From assembly GCF_004521985.1 (NCBI RefSeq), contig NZ_SBHZ01000001.1:347604-411603 (forward strand): 64,000 nucleotides of DNA, in the 5' to 3' direction. The stretch is from Ectopseudomonas khazarica. GTDB lineage: Bacteria > Pseudomonadota > Gammaproteobacteria > Pseudomonadales > Pseudomonadaceae. The position numbers and the translations under genes were made by a program. The notes under the pieces are model-generated. The model worked only from the letters and a program-made list of their open reading frames with translations, was not told the DNA's origin and searched no databases. How positions within the stretch are numbered: the first letter of the stretch is position 1; each line of letters starts with the position of its first letter. Positions 20,949 through 29,532 of the stretch are shown in pieces.

Positions 20949-22133
20949 ATGCACAAAACCAGTGCCACTCTGCTGATCATCGACGACGACGACGTCGTGC
21001 GTGCAAGCCTCGCGGCCTATCTCGAAGACAGCGGCTTCAAGGTGTTGCAGGCCAATAACGGTTTGCAGGGGCTGGAAGTCTTTCAGCAGGAACACCCCGA
21101 CCTGATGATCTGTGACCTGCGCATGCCGCAGGTCGACGGACTCGAGCTGATTCGCCGAATCAATGCGCTGGGCATCGAAGTGCCGGTCATCGTGGTGTCC
21201 GGGGCCGGCGTGATGAACGATGCCGTCGAGGCCCTGCGCCTGGGCGCGGCCGATTACCTGATCAAGCCCCTGGAAGACCTGGCCGTGCTCGAGCACTCGG
21301 TAAACCGAGCGCTCGACCGCTATCGCCTGCGCCAGGAAAACCAGCGCTACCGCGACAAGCTCGAAGCGGCCAACCGCGAACTGCAGGCCAGCCTGCACCT
21401 GCTGCAGGAAGACCAGAACGCCGGGCGCCAGGTGCAGATGAACATGCTGCCGGTGACGCCCTGGCAGGTGGATGACCTGACCTTCGCGCACCAGATCATT
21501 CCGTCGCTGTACCTCTCCGGTGACTTCGTCGACTACTTCCGTATCGACGAACGGCGCATCGCCTTCTATCTGGCGGACGTCTCCGGGCACGGCGCGTCCT
21601 CCGCGTTCGTCACCGTGCTGCTCAAGTTCATGACCACGCGCCTGCTCTACGAGTGGCGTCGCGGCGGCGGGCTGCCGGAGTTCAAGCCCTCGGACGTGCT
21701 CGGCCACATCAACCGTGGGCTGATCAACTGCAAGCTGGGCAAGCACGTGACCATGCTTGGCGGGGTGATCGACCAGGACAGCGGTACGCTGACCTACAGC
21801 GTCGGTGGCCACCTACCGCTGCCCGTGCTGTTCGAGAACGGCCAGGCCCGCTATCTGGAAGGGCGTGGTCTGCCGGTCGGCCTGTTCGAAGAGGCCGAAT
21901 ACAACGACCTGGTCATGGCGCTACCCGAGTCGTTCAGCCTGACCCTGTTGTCCGATGGCATCCTCGACCTGTTGCCGGGGGATACCCTGAAAGACAAGGA
22001 ACTGGTGCTGCCACAACTGCTTAGCCAGGCTGGCGGTACCCTGAGTGGTTTGCGTCAAGTTCTCGGTCTGGCCAATCTGGGCGAGATGCCGGATGATATC
22101 GCCTTGCTGGTGTTGAGCAGGAACCTTGCATGA
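20949..22133 (+). CDS. rssB: Response regulator-PP2C phosphatase RssB
   Basis: A 394-residue fusion. Residues 1-120 are a receiver (LLIIDDDDVVRASLAAYL; phosphorylated Asp in LMICDLRMPQVDG), a coiled coil follows to about 160, and the rest is a PPM/PP2C SpoIIE-type phosphatase with metal-binding FYLADVSGHGASSAFVT and GGHLPLPVLF, ending DDIALLVL. In Pseudomonas RssB works with the STAS protein RssC in RpoS and general stress control. It is coupled to rssC by an ATGA overlap. Confidence 0.92.
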   Translation: MHKTSATLLIIDDDDVVRASLAAYLEDSGFKVLQANNGLQGLEVFQQEHPDLMICDLRMPQVDGLELIRRINALGIEVPVIVVSGAGVMNDAVEALRLGAADYLIKPLEDLAVLEHSVNRALDRYRLRQENQRYRDKLEAANRELQASLHLLQEDQNAGRQVQMNMLPVTPWQVDDLTFAHQIIPSLYLSGDFVDYFRIDERRIAFYLADVSGHGASSAFVTVLLKFMTTRLLYEWRRGGGLPEFKPSDVLGHINRGLINCKLGKHVTMLGGVIDQDSGTLTYSVGGHLPLPVLFENGQARYLEGRGLPVGLFEEAEYNDLVMALPESFSLTLLSDGILDLLPGDTLKDKELVLPQLLSQAGGTLSGLRQVLGLANLGEMPDDIALLVLSRNLA

Positions 22134-22624
22134 ATCCTGGGATGAGCCCCGGTCGCATCCAATTCGCCGAGCAGGACGGTACCTTCGTCCTGAAGTTCGT
22201 CGGTGAAGTCCGGCTGACATTGTGTTCAGCGCTGGATGCCACGATTGAAAAGATTTTTACCGCACTGAATTTTTCGGCCATCGTCATCGACCTGACCGAA
22301 ACCCGCAGTATCGATAGCACCACACTCGGTTTGCTGGCGAAATTGTCCATTCTGTCCCGGCAGAAGGTTGGCCTGTTGCCCACCGTCGTGACCACGCACG
22401 ACGATATCACCCGCCTGCTGGAGTCCATGGGCTTCGATCAGGTGTTCAATATCGTCAACCGGCCGATCCCTTGCCCGGAGTGCCTGGACGACCTGCCTTC
22501 GCAGGATCAGTCCGAGGAAGTGGTCAAGGCCAAGGTGCTGGAAGCGCACCGTATCCTGATGGGGCTCAACGATTCCAATCGCGAGGCCTTTCACGATCTG
22601 GTCAGCGCGCTCGAACGGCACTGA
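22130..22624 (+). CDS. rssC: Anti-sigma factor antagonist RssC (STAS domain)
   Basis: A 164-residue STAS protein. RSIDSTTLGLLAKLS is the anti-anti-sigma phosphorylation loop, with Ser in DST at the position targeted by the partner phosphatase. The last 55 residues, after CPECLDDLPSQ, are an extension beyond the STAS fold. It overlaps the end of rssB by four bases and is probably dephosphorylated by RssB. Confidence 0.9.
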   Translation: MNPGMSPGRIQFAEQDGTFVLKFVGEVRLTLCSALDATIEKIFTALNFSAIVIDLTETRSIDSTTLGLLAKLSILSRQKVGLLPTVVTTHDDITRLLESMGFDQVFNIVNRPIPCPECLDDLPSQDQSEEVVKAKVLEAHRILMGLNDSNREAFHDLVSALERH

Positions 22625-22640
22625 CCTCGGGCGTATTCGA

Positions 22641-22675
22641 AAGGGGGCGTCAGCGTGGCTGACGCCCCCTTTTTT
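22641..22675 (+). terminator. Strong intrinsic terminator after rssC
   Basis: AAGGGGGCGTCAGC and GCTGACGCCCCC form a 12-bp stem followed by a run of Ts. It separates the convergent rssC and transaldolase genes. Confidence 0.92.
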
Positions 22676-22678
22676 CAT

Positions 22679-23605
22679 TCAGGCCGTGGCGGTCAGCAGC
22701 GCCTCGAGCTTTTCCTGGTCGCGGGCGAACAGACGAATGCCCTCGGCCAGTTTCTCGGTGGCCATCGCATCTTCGTTCAGCGCCCAGCGGAAGCCGCTCT
22801 GATCGAGACACTGGCGCGGTTCGCCCGCTGCCCCTGGCGCCAGCTGGCGGCTCAGCTGGCCGTCGTCCTCGGCCAGTTTCTGCAGCAGCTCGGGGCTGAT
22901 GGTCAGACGGTCGCAGCCAGCCAGTGCTTCGATCTGGCCGAGGTTGCGGAAGCTCGCGCCCATCACCACCGTGTCATAGCTATTGTGCTTGTAGTAGTCG
23001 TAGATGCGGGTGACCGACTGCACGCCCGGGTCTTCACTGCCGACGAAGTCGCGGCCTTCGGCCTTCTTGTACCAGTCGTAGATGCGCCCTACGAACGGCG
23101 AGATGAGAAACACACCGGCATCGGCGCAGGCCTGGGCCTGGGCGAAGGCGAACAGCAGGGTCAGGTTGGTCTGTACGCCCGCTTTCTCCAGGCGTTCGGC
23201 CGCGCGAATGCCTTCCCAGGTCGAAGCGATCTTGATCAGCACGCGTTCGCGGCCGATCCCCGCTTTTTCGTAGAGACCGATCAGGCGTTCGGCACGCTGC
23301 AGGGTGGCCTCGGTGTCGAATGACAGGCGTGCGTCGACCTCGGTCGAGATACGCCCTGGGATGACCTTGAGAATCTCCTGACCGACCGCGACGGCAAAGT
23401 GATCGCAGGCCAGGCCCAGGTCCCCCTTGCCCGCGTCGACGGCCTGGCGCAGGAGGTCGGCATAGCGGGGCAAGGCCGCGGCCTTGAGCAGCAGCGACGG
23501 GTTGGTGGTGGCGTCCACCGGTTGCAGGCGAGCGATGGCGTCGAGGTCGCCGGTGTCGGCGACTACGGTGGTGAACTGCTTGAGTTGTTCCAGCTTGGAG
23601 GTCAT
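22679..23605 (-). CDS. tal: Transaldolase
   Basis: A 308-residue transaldolase of the E. coli TalB type, transferring dihydroxyacetone units in the pentose phosphate pathway. [13 protein letters not shown] near the N-terminus and [18 protein letters not shown] with the Schiff-base Lys are the two Prosite signatures. Length is standard. It is convergent with rssC. Confidence 0.96.
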   Translation of the reverse strand: MTSKLEQLKQFTTVVADTGDLDAIARLQPVDATTNPSLLLKAAALPRYADLLRQAVDAGKGDLGLACDHFAVAVGQEILKVIPGRISTEVDARLSFDTEATLQRAERLIGLYEKAGIGRERVLIKIASTWEGIRAAERLEKAGVQTNLTLLFAFAQAQACADAGVFLISPFVGRIYDWYKKAEGRDFVGSEDPGVQSVTRIYDYYKHNSYDTVVMGASFRNLGQIEALAGCDRLTISPELLQKLAEDDGQLSRQLAPGAAGEPRQCLDQSGFRWALNEDAMATEKLAEGIRLFARDQEKLEALLTATA

Positions 23606-23801
23606 GACGTGGCCTTGTCGTTGCGGATGGCATGACCTTACCCGAGGCGCTCCGGGCGCTCAACGGTCGGGTCACTGACAAAATTTACCTGCATGGGATG
23701 CGCTTTTTGCTCGCTCGTTCGTCTTTATCTATACAGGCGTGGTAGAACGCCCCTGAGTCGGTGGAGTCCGACTTGTAACGAGCAGCCAAGGAACCCGAAT
23801 T

Positions 23802-24128
23802 ATGTCGACCCAGACCCAGACCTCTCGTTCACTCGAAGCTGTGCCGGACACGCGCCAGTGTCGTGAATGGCTACAGGCGGTCGGGCTGCGCTTCAGCATG
23901 CCCCGGCTCAAGGTGGTGGAGGCGCTGTGCGTGGCGGATGAGGAGCAGGGCGTATCCGCCCGCGAGCTGCATCAGCAGCTGTGTGACGCCGGCGAGCCGC
24001 TGTCCCTGGTCAGCGTGCGCCAGGTCCTGCGGCGCATGGAAGACAACGGCATGGTCCGGGCGACAGGGCGCAGCCGCTATCGCCTGGTGACGCCGGCTCA
24101 GTGTCCGCGCAGCAGTTCGGCTGCCTGA
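23802..24128 (+). CDS. Fur-like winged-helix protein without metal-binding domain
   Basis: A 108-residue protein resembling only the N-terminal DNA-binding domain of Fur-family regulators: [38 protein letters not shown], and [16 protein letters not shown] with the winged helix. The Fur dimerisation part with its HxHH and CxxC metal sites is absent; the protein ends with Ala/Ser residues just after the wing. Function unknown. Its last 31 bases overlap the 3' end of convergent dusA, so its C-terminus is constrained by that gene. Confidence 0.72.
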   Translation: MSTQTQTSRSLEAVPDTRQCREWLQAVGLRFSMPRLKVVEALCVADEEQGVSARELHQQLCDAGEPLSLVSVRQVLRRMEDNGMVRATGRSRYRLVTPAQCPRSSSAA

Positions 24129-25108
24129 TCGAGCAGGCCCAGCGGGTCCTGGACCTTGTTCAGGTCAGTCGACAGCAACTGGCGGAAGCGGCGTGCGCCA
24201 GGAAAGCCCTGGGCCAGGCCGAGTACGTGACGGCTGATGTGGTGCAGGGTGCCGCCGTCGCGCAGGTGTTGCTCCACGTAGGGACGCATGGCGAGCAGGG
24301 CGTCCAGGCGCGTGATGCCATTGCCTGGCGCGCCGAACAGGCGCTGGTCGACCTGCGCCAGCAGGAAGGGGTTGTGATAGGCCTCGCGGCCGAGCATCAC
24401 GCCGTCGAACGTCTGCAGGTGCTGCTCGCATTCCTCCAGGGTCTTGATGCCGCCATTGAGGACGATCTCGAGGTCGGGGAAGTCCTGCTTGAGCTGGGCG
24501 GCGATGTCGTAGCGCAGCGGCGGAATCTCGCGGTTCTCCTTGGGCGACAGGCCTTCGAGGATGGCGATGCGCGCGTGCACGGTGAAGCTGCGGCAGCCGG
24601 CATCACGCACCTGGCCGACGAAGTCGCATAGCTCGGCATAGCTGTCGCGACCATTGATGCCGATGCGGTGCTTCACCGTCACCGGGATGCTCACGGCATC
24701 CTGCATGGCCTTCACGCAGTCCGCCACCAGCGCCGGGTGGCCCATCAGGCAGGCGCCGATCATGTTGTTCTGCACCCGGTCGCTGGGGCAGCCGACGTTC
24801 AGGTTCACCTCGTCATAGCCGTGTTCTTCGGCCATCTTCGCGCAGGTCGCCAGGTCCTGCGGGTTGCTGCCGCCCAGTTGCAGGGCCAGTGGGTGTTCGC
24901 ACTCGTTGTAGCGCAGGAAGCGCTCGCGATCACCGTGGATCAGCGCACCTGTCGTGACCATCTCGGTGTAGAGCAGGGCATGGCGCGACAGCTGGCGCAG
25001 GAAGAAGCGGCAGTGGCGGTCCGTCCAGTCCATCATCGGTGCCACGGAGAAGCGGCGGGACAGGGCAGGGCGTGTGGTGGCGGCTTTCAGGTTGGATTCT
25101 TGATGCAT
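24098..25108 (-). CDS. dusA: tRNA-dihydrouridine(20/20a) synthase DusA
   Basis: A 336-residue FMN enzyme that reduces U20/U20a in the tRNA D-loop. [20 protein letters not shown] opens the TIM barrel, [20 protein letters not shown] carries the catalytic Cys, and [13 protein letters not shown] plus [10 protein letters not shown] bind FMN. Length and the DusA-type residues fit; it is adjacent to tal and rssBC as in P. aeruginosa. Confidence 0.96.
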   Translation of the reverse strand: MHQESNLKAATTRPALSRRFSVAPMMDWTDRHCRFFLRQLSRHALLYTEMVTTGALIHGDRERFLRYNECEHPLALQLGGSNPQDLATCAKMAEEHGYDEVNLNVGCPSDRVQNNMIGACLMGHPALVADCVKAMQDAVSIPVTVKHRIGINGRDSYAELCDFVGQVRDAGCRSFTVHARIAILEGLSPKENREIPPLRYDIAAQLKQDFPDLEIVLNGGIKTLEECEQHLQTFDGVMLGREAYHNPFLLAQVDQRLFGAPGNGITRLDALLAMRPYVEQHLRDGGTLHHISRHVLGLAQGFPGARRFRQLLSTDLNKVQDPLGLLDQAAELLRGH

Positions 25109-25270
25109 CGTCGATCAGTGCAGTTGAAACCTGCGCCCGTACCCTCGGCAGCGATGCTGAGGGTACCGGCAGGTGGGCAAGTAATCGGCAATTCTACCAA
25201 GAAAGCGCCTGCCCGGCGCAGTCGGACGTCGCCAGGTGCAGCGTCGCTGGTTATCCCCGATGTGCAGAAT

Positions 25271-25301
25271 GCACGAGGGCGGGAAAGTCCCGCCCTCGTG
25301 C
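25271..25301. terminator. Long GC-rich hairpin between dusA and the TRAP operon
   Basis: GCACGAGGGCGGGA and TCCCGCCCTCGTGC form a perfect 14-bp stem 11 bases after the stop of the TRAP large permease gene. There is no T-run on either side, so it may be a stability hairpin rather than a classical terminator. Confidence 0.55.
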
Positions 25302-25311
25302 AGTCACGCAA

Positions 25312-26610
25312 TCAACCGATGTAGCCGAACGCTCTCGGCAGATACAGCGAGAGCGGGGGCCAGTAGGTCGTCACCAGCATGACCGGCAGTGCCGCGAATG
25401 CCATGAAGCCGAGGGCCGGGCGCATGACCTGGGACATGCCCACATTGCCTATGCGACAGGTCATGAACAGGATCGGGGCCATAGGCGGGCTGTTGCAGCC
25501 GATGACCACGCTGGTGCCGACGATGGCTGCGAACTGAATGGGCTCCACGCCAATGTTCACCATCACCGGCAACAGCAGCGGGCTGATGATGGCGACGACG
25601 CTGACATCGTCCATGATCATGCCGAGCAGGATCAGAAATACGTTCACCACCAGCAGAATGAGCAGCTTGTTCTGGAACAGGTCCATCAGCAGGTCGGTCA
25701 GCTGCTGGGGGACGCGTTCGAGGGTGAAGATCCGACTGGCCACGAAGGAGAACACCAGGATGACCATGATCACACCGGTGGTGGTGGCCGCCGCGATGAA
25801 GCACTCGGCGAGGCGCTTGAGATCCAGCTCGCGATAGATGAACAGGCCGACGGGGATGGAGTAGACCACCGCGATGGCGGCCGCCTCGGTGGGAGTGAAG
25901 ACGCCGCCATAGATACCGCCGAGGATGATCACCGGCAGCAGCAGCGCTGGAAATGCCTTCCACATGGAATTGCCGATCTCTTCGGCGCGCTGGCGAAATC
26001 CGACGGGTTGTTGCAGCGGATCGTGACCTGCACGCATCTTGATCCAGTTGATCAGGCACAGCAGCAGGATCAGCAGCATGCCCGGGCCGATGGTCGCGAG
26101 GAAGCAGGCGGCGACCGACTGGCGTGTCACCACGGCGAACAGGATCATGGTGATGCTCGGCGGGATGAGCAGGCCCAGCAGCGAGGAGATACCCAGCAGG
26201 GCGCTGGTGTATTCGCGCGGATAGCCATGCTTCTCCATCGGGCCGATCATGATGGTGCCGATGGACGCGACTGCTGCAGAGGCCGTGCCGGAGATGGCGC
26301 CGAACACGCCACAGGCGACGACCATCGACGAGCCCATGCCGCTTCGCGACTTGCCCACGATGGCCTCGACGAAGTGCACCAGGCGAGCGGCCATGCCCCC
26401 CGCCTGCATCAGGTAGCCGGTCATGACGAAAAGAGGGAGGGCCAGCAGGATGACGGAATTGACCGACCAGAAGCCGGTGGTCATCAGCGACGAGATATCG
26501 ACCCCGTAACTGATGGCCAGCACCAGAGTCATCGCGGCGAATGAGAAGACAACCGGAACTCCGATCATCATCAGCATGATGACGACGACGATAGCAAGTA
26601 TTGCGCCCAT
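25312..26610 (-). CDS. TRAP transporter large permease (DctM type)
   Basis: A 432-residue membrane protein with roughly 12 hydrophobic segments, from MGAILAIVVVIMLMMIGVPV onward. GVFGAISGTASAAVASIG and LLGLLIPPSITMILFAVVT are DctM-family signatures of the transport module. It forms the sodium-driven channel with the small permease and receives substrate from the periplasmic DctP-type protein encoded upstream in the same operon (order DctP, DctQ, DctM). Substrate unknown, probably a carboxylate. Confidence 0.92.
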   Translation of the reverse strand: MGAILAIVVVIMLMMIGVPVVFSFAAMTLVLAISYGVDISSLMTTGFWSVNSVILLALPLFVMTGYLMQAGGMAARLVHFVEAIVGKSRSGMGSSMVVACGVFGAISGTASAAVASIGTIMIGPMEKHGYPREYTSALLGISSLLGLLIPPSITMILFAVVTRQSVAACFLATIGPGMLLILLLCLINWIKMRAGHDPLQQPVGFRQRAEEIGNSMWKAFPALLLPVIILGGIYGGVFTPTEAAAIAVVYSIPVGLFIYRELDLKRLAECFIAAATTTGVIMVILVFSFVASRIFTLERVPQQLTDLLMDLFQNKLLILLVVNVFLILLGMIMDDVSVVAIISPLLLPVMVNIGVEPIQFAAIVGTSVVIGCNSPPMAPILFMTCRIGNVGMSQVMRPALGFMAFAALPVMLVTTYWPPLSLYLPRAFGYIG

Positions 26611-26664
26611 GATAAGTCTCTGTATCTCTTGTAGGTTTATCTGCGAGTGGCGGGTTCTGGATGT

Positions 26665-27192
26665 TCAGGCCTGTTCTTGATCAGGGCCGCTGCAGGAACG
26701 AAAGCTGTTGATGTCGTTCAGGACATCTCGCAGTTGATAGAAGATGAAGAGGATGCTGGCGACGAACAGGCTGCTCTGTGACAGGTACCAGGGCATTTTC
26801 AGCACGGTGCTGCTCTGGCCTTTGATGACGGCCCAATAAAGCAGGTCGTAGCTCCAGGAGGCGAAGAAGATCGCCATGACCAGCGATATCAGCGCGGCGA
26901 CGATACGAAACGCCTGGATCGTCTTCGGGTTCTTGAACATGACCTCGATGAAGTCGGCCGTCAGGTGCGAGCGGTCACGTGAGGCGAGAACGGCGCCCAG
27001 CATGTACAGCCACATGGCGCCCAGCAGCACCAGTTCCTCGAGACCGAACACCGGTTTGCCCATCACGGCGCGCGCGAAGATGCCATAGGCCAGGAAAACA
27101 GCTACCAGGAAGCTGATTACGACGACGACCGGCTTGATGATGAGCATGAGAAATTTGTCGATCGACACCATCAGTGTCAGCAACTTGTTCAT
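26665..27192 (-). CDS. TRAP transporter small permease (DctQ type)
   Basis: A 175-residue protein with four hydrophobic helices. FGLEELVLLGAMWLYMLGAV matches the conserved DctQ core (EE followed by W), and SRDRSHLTADFIEV follows. DctQ is needed to assemble the large permease. ATG at 27192 is the first start with good similarity; upstream in-frame codons are not conserved. It is 54 bases upstream of the DctM gene. Confidence 0.88.
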   Translation of the reverse strand: MNKLLTLMVSIDKFLMLIIKPVVVVISFLVAVFLAYGIFARAVMGKPVFGLEELVLLGAMWLYMLGAVLASRDRSHLTADFIEVMFKNPKTIQAFRIVAALISLVMAIFFASWSYDLLYWAVIKGQSSTVLKMPWYLSQSSLFVASILFIFYQLRDVLNDINSFRSCSGPDQEQA

Positions 27193-27274
27193 CAAGATGT
27201 CCTGCTGTTGTAAATAGAAAAAGGCAACCGTAAGACGCATGGGTTGCCTCAAGGCTGGCGTTATCGCCGGCTAA

Positions 27275-28306
27275 TTATTCGGGGACGGAGGCGTTGGCGC
27301 GGATCTTGTGCATGATCTCTTTGCCAAGGGATTTTTCCGCTTCCGGCCATACCTCGGCCCGTACCCGCTTGACCCAGGCCTGCATGTCTGCGGTGGAGGG
27401 CTCGATGTACTTCATGCCGGCCTCCTGGGCCTTGGCAATCCACTTGTCGTCCTCGGCCTTGGCGTCCTTGAACTGCTTGTCGATCACGTGTTCTGCCGCC
27501 GAGGCGATGATCGACTGATCCTCGGCGTCGAGCGCCTCCCAGGTCGCGTTGTTCATCAGCATGGCGTAGGACGAAAAGTTGTGCTTGGAGTGCACGAAGT
27601 AATCGAGTTGGTCGCGGAAGTATTCGTAGTCCCAATAGATGACGTTGCTCGAGTCGCCGTCGACGACCCCGGTCTGAATCGATGTGTAGACTTCGGCCCA
27701 GTCGATCGGAACGGCCTGGAAGCCCATGGCCTTCATGGTTTGAGGCAGCGGGAATACGGGCTGCGACCGGACTTTCATGCCGGCGGCATCTTGATAGTTG
27801 GTGGCATAACGGCCCTTGGTCGCGATGCCCCCGAAACCTTCGGGGTAGGGGCCGAAATACTTCAGGCCAATATCGGCATATACCGGGTCGAGGATGTTCT
27901 TCAGCCAGCCGTCTTTGTCATAGGCTTTCAGCGCATCGTCCCAGCCCAGGGTGAGGTAGGGAATGTAGTTGACGCCAAGGCGTTCGTCATACGAAGTCTG
28001 AGGCCAGGTCAACATCATATCGATATTGCCTTTTACAAGTTGGTCGAACAGTTCCTGTTGGCCACCAAGTTCACCCTGATAATAAATATCGACCTTCATG
28101 CGGCCGGCGGACTTTTCCTTTATCTGGTCGGCCCAGAGTTGCATGGATTTGGCCGACGCCGAGTCGCGGTCGCCGGATTCCAGTGCAAGTTTGAAGCTGT
28201 AATCCTTGTTGCTTGCCAGTGCCCCTGTGGTGCAGCCCAGAGCCAGCGCGGTGGAAATGACGACTGCCTGTGATGCGTTAAATAGCGTTCGGATCGACTG
28301 TTTCAT
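27275..28306 (-). CDS. TRAP transporter substrate-binding protein (DctP type)
   Basis: A 343-residue periplasmic protein with signal peptide (about residues 1-31, ending GALAS). YYQGELGGQQELFDQLVKGN and DAAGMKVRSQPVFPLP are family landmarks; the Arg in MKVRSQP is at the position that binds the substrate carboxylate in DctP-type proteins. It is the first gene of the TRAP operon and divergent from the DHDPS-family gene, so the ligand is probably the substrate of that pathway. Confidence 0.9.
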   Translation of the reverse strand: MKQSIRTLFNASQAVVISTALALGCTTGALASNKDYSFKLALESGDRDSASAKSMQLWADQIKEKSAGRMKVDIYYQGELGGQQELFDQLVKGNIDMMLTWPQTSYDERLGVNYIPYLTLGWDDALKAYDKDGWLKNILDPVYADIGLKYFGPYPEGFGGIATKGRYATNYQDAAGMKVRSQPVFPLPQTMKAMGFQAVPIDWAEVYTSIQTGVVDGDSSNVIYWDYEYFRDQLDYFVHSKHNFSSYAMLMNNATWEALDAEDQSIIASAAEHVIDKQFKDAKAEDDKWIAKAQEAGMKYIEPSTADMQAWVKRVRAEVWPEAEKSLGKEIMHKIRANASVPE

Positions 28307-28441
28307 TTTTATCTCCGGGACTGTTGTTTGATTGCCGAGTCACGCGCTCTTCAATCTTTGTTGTGTCCAGATGGGTTGTTAACACGCCGGTCTGAACGGT
28401 ATGTCGGTCGTCACTGAGCGTCAAGAAACAAAACCGGCGAG

Positions 28442-28516
28442 CAAACGATAACGTCACGTTATGGCAGCGCCCGCTATTCAGGTGCAAGGCGCGCCATTAC
28501 CTGAAGTTATCGTTTG
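28442..28516. promoter_or_regulatory. Inverted operator pair in the TRAP/DHDPS divergent promoter region
   Basis: In the 317 bases between the divergent dctP and DHDPS-family genes, CAAACGATAAC (28442-28452) recurs inverted as GTTATCGTTTG (28506-28516), with centres 64 bp apart, about six helical turns. ATAACGTCACGTTAT (28448-28462) is a perfect palindrome overlapping the left arm. These look like binding sites for a regulator that serves both directions, perhaps by looping. The rest of the gap is AT-rich and shows no gene. Confidence 0.65.
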
Positions 28517-28623
28517 TGGAACATAAAAGTTGATTGTCGCGTGACGTCGCTTGTCATTAGATCTTGCGTCGTTCGTCTTTGTGTTTTGTTTCGAACCACG
28601 ACAATTATTAATAGGTGAGGCCT

Positions 28624-29532
28624 ATGCGATTTGAAGGAATCTATACCCCGGTAATTACGCCCTTTCGTGAAGACTTCAGTATCGACTTCGATGCGTATAT
28701 GGCGTCCATCGATTATCTGATCGAGGCCGGGGTGCATGGTGTTGTCGTGGGTGGCACGACGGGCGAGTACTACGTCGAATCTCACGACGAGCGTGTTCGC
28801 CTGCTCGAGATCGCGGTGGCGCGCTGTGCGGGGCGTGTGCCGGTGATCTTCGGCACCGGCTCGATCGATCCGAACGAGTCGATTCGCCTGGCCAGGGCGG
28901 CCGCCGAGTACAAGGCCGATGCGATCCTGGTCGCCACGCCTCCTTACTCGCTGCCGACCGAGCACGAAGTCGCGCAGCACGTGCTGGCGGTGGACCGCGC
29001 TGCCAACCTGCCGGTCATGCTGTACAACTACCCGGCGCGCATGGGCACGGTGATGGGTGAGGCCTGCCTGGACGAGGTGCTCGCTTCGCCGAACATCCGT
29101 TCCATCAAGGAAAGCTCGGGCGATATCAACCGCCTGCATCTGCTGATGCAGAAGTATCCCGCCCTGCAGACTTCCTGCGGCATGGACGACCAGGCGCTGG
29201 AGTACTTCGCCTGGGGCGCCAGGAGCTGGGTCTGCGCAGGTTCCAACTTCCTCGCCGAGGAACATATCGCCCTGTACGACGCCTGCGTCGTGGAAGGCGA
29301 CTTCGACAAGGGGCGGCGCATCATGGGCGCGATGATGCCGCTGATGAGCGTGCTGGAGCAGGGCGGCAAGTTCATCCAGAGCGTCAAGCACGGCGTGACC
29401 CTGGCGGGTCGATTCGCCGGGGTGACCCGCAAGCCCTTGCTGGGCCTGGACGAGGCCGAGCAACAGCAGCTGGAAACGGTGATTCGCACGTTGAAGGCGA
29501 GCATTGCCGCGATCCAGAAGGAGGGCAAGTGA
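28624..29532 (+). CDS. DHDPS/N-acetylneuraminate lyase family protein
   Basis: A 302-residue TIM-barrel lyase. VVVGGTTGEYYVES is the GTTGE motif that binds the pyruvate carboxylate, VMLYNYPARMG carries the catalytic Tyr, and IRSIKESSGDINRL the Schiff-base Lys. It differs from the hydroxyproline deaminase LhpC and from KDG dehydratase in the regions I can compare, so the reaction (aldol cleavage, dehydration or deamination of a 2-oxo acid) is open. ATG at 28624 follows AGGTGAGG. Its stop overlaps the start of the aldehyde dehydrogenase gene. Confidence 0.88.
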   Translation: MRFEGIYTPVITPFREDFSIDFDAYMASIDYLIEAGVHGVVVGGTTGEYYVESHDERVRLLEIAVARCAGRVPVIFGTGSIDPNESIRLARAAAEYKADAILVATPPYSLPTEHEVAQHVLAVDRAANLPVMLYNYPARMGTVMGEACLDEVLASPNIRSIKESSGDINRLHLLMQKYPALQTSCGMDDQALEYFAWGARSWVCAGSNFLAEEHIALYDACVVEGDFDKGRRIMGAMMPLMSVLEQGGKFIQSVKHGVTLAGRFAGVTRKPLLGLDEAEQQQLETVIRTLKASIAAIQKEGK

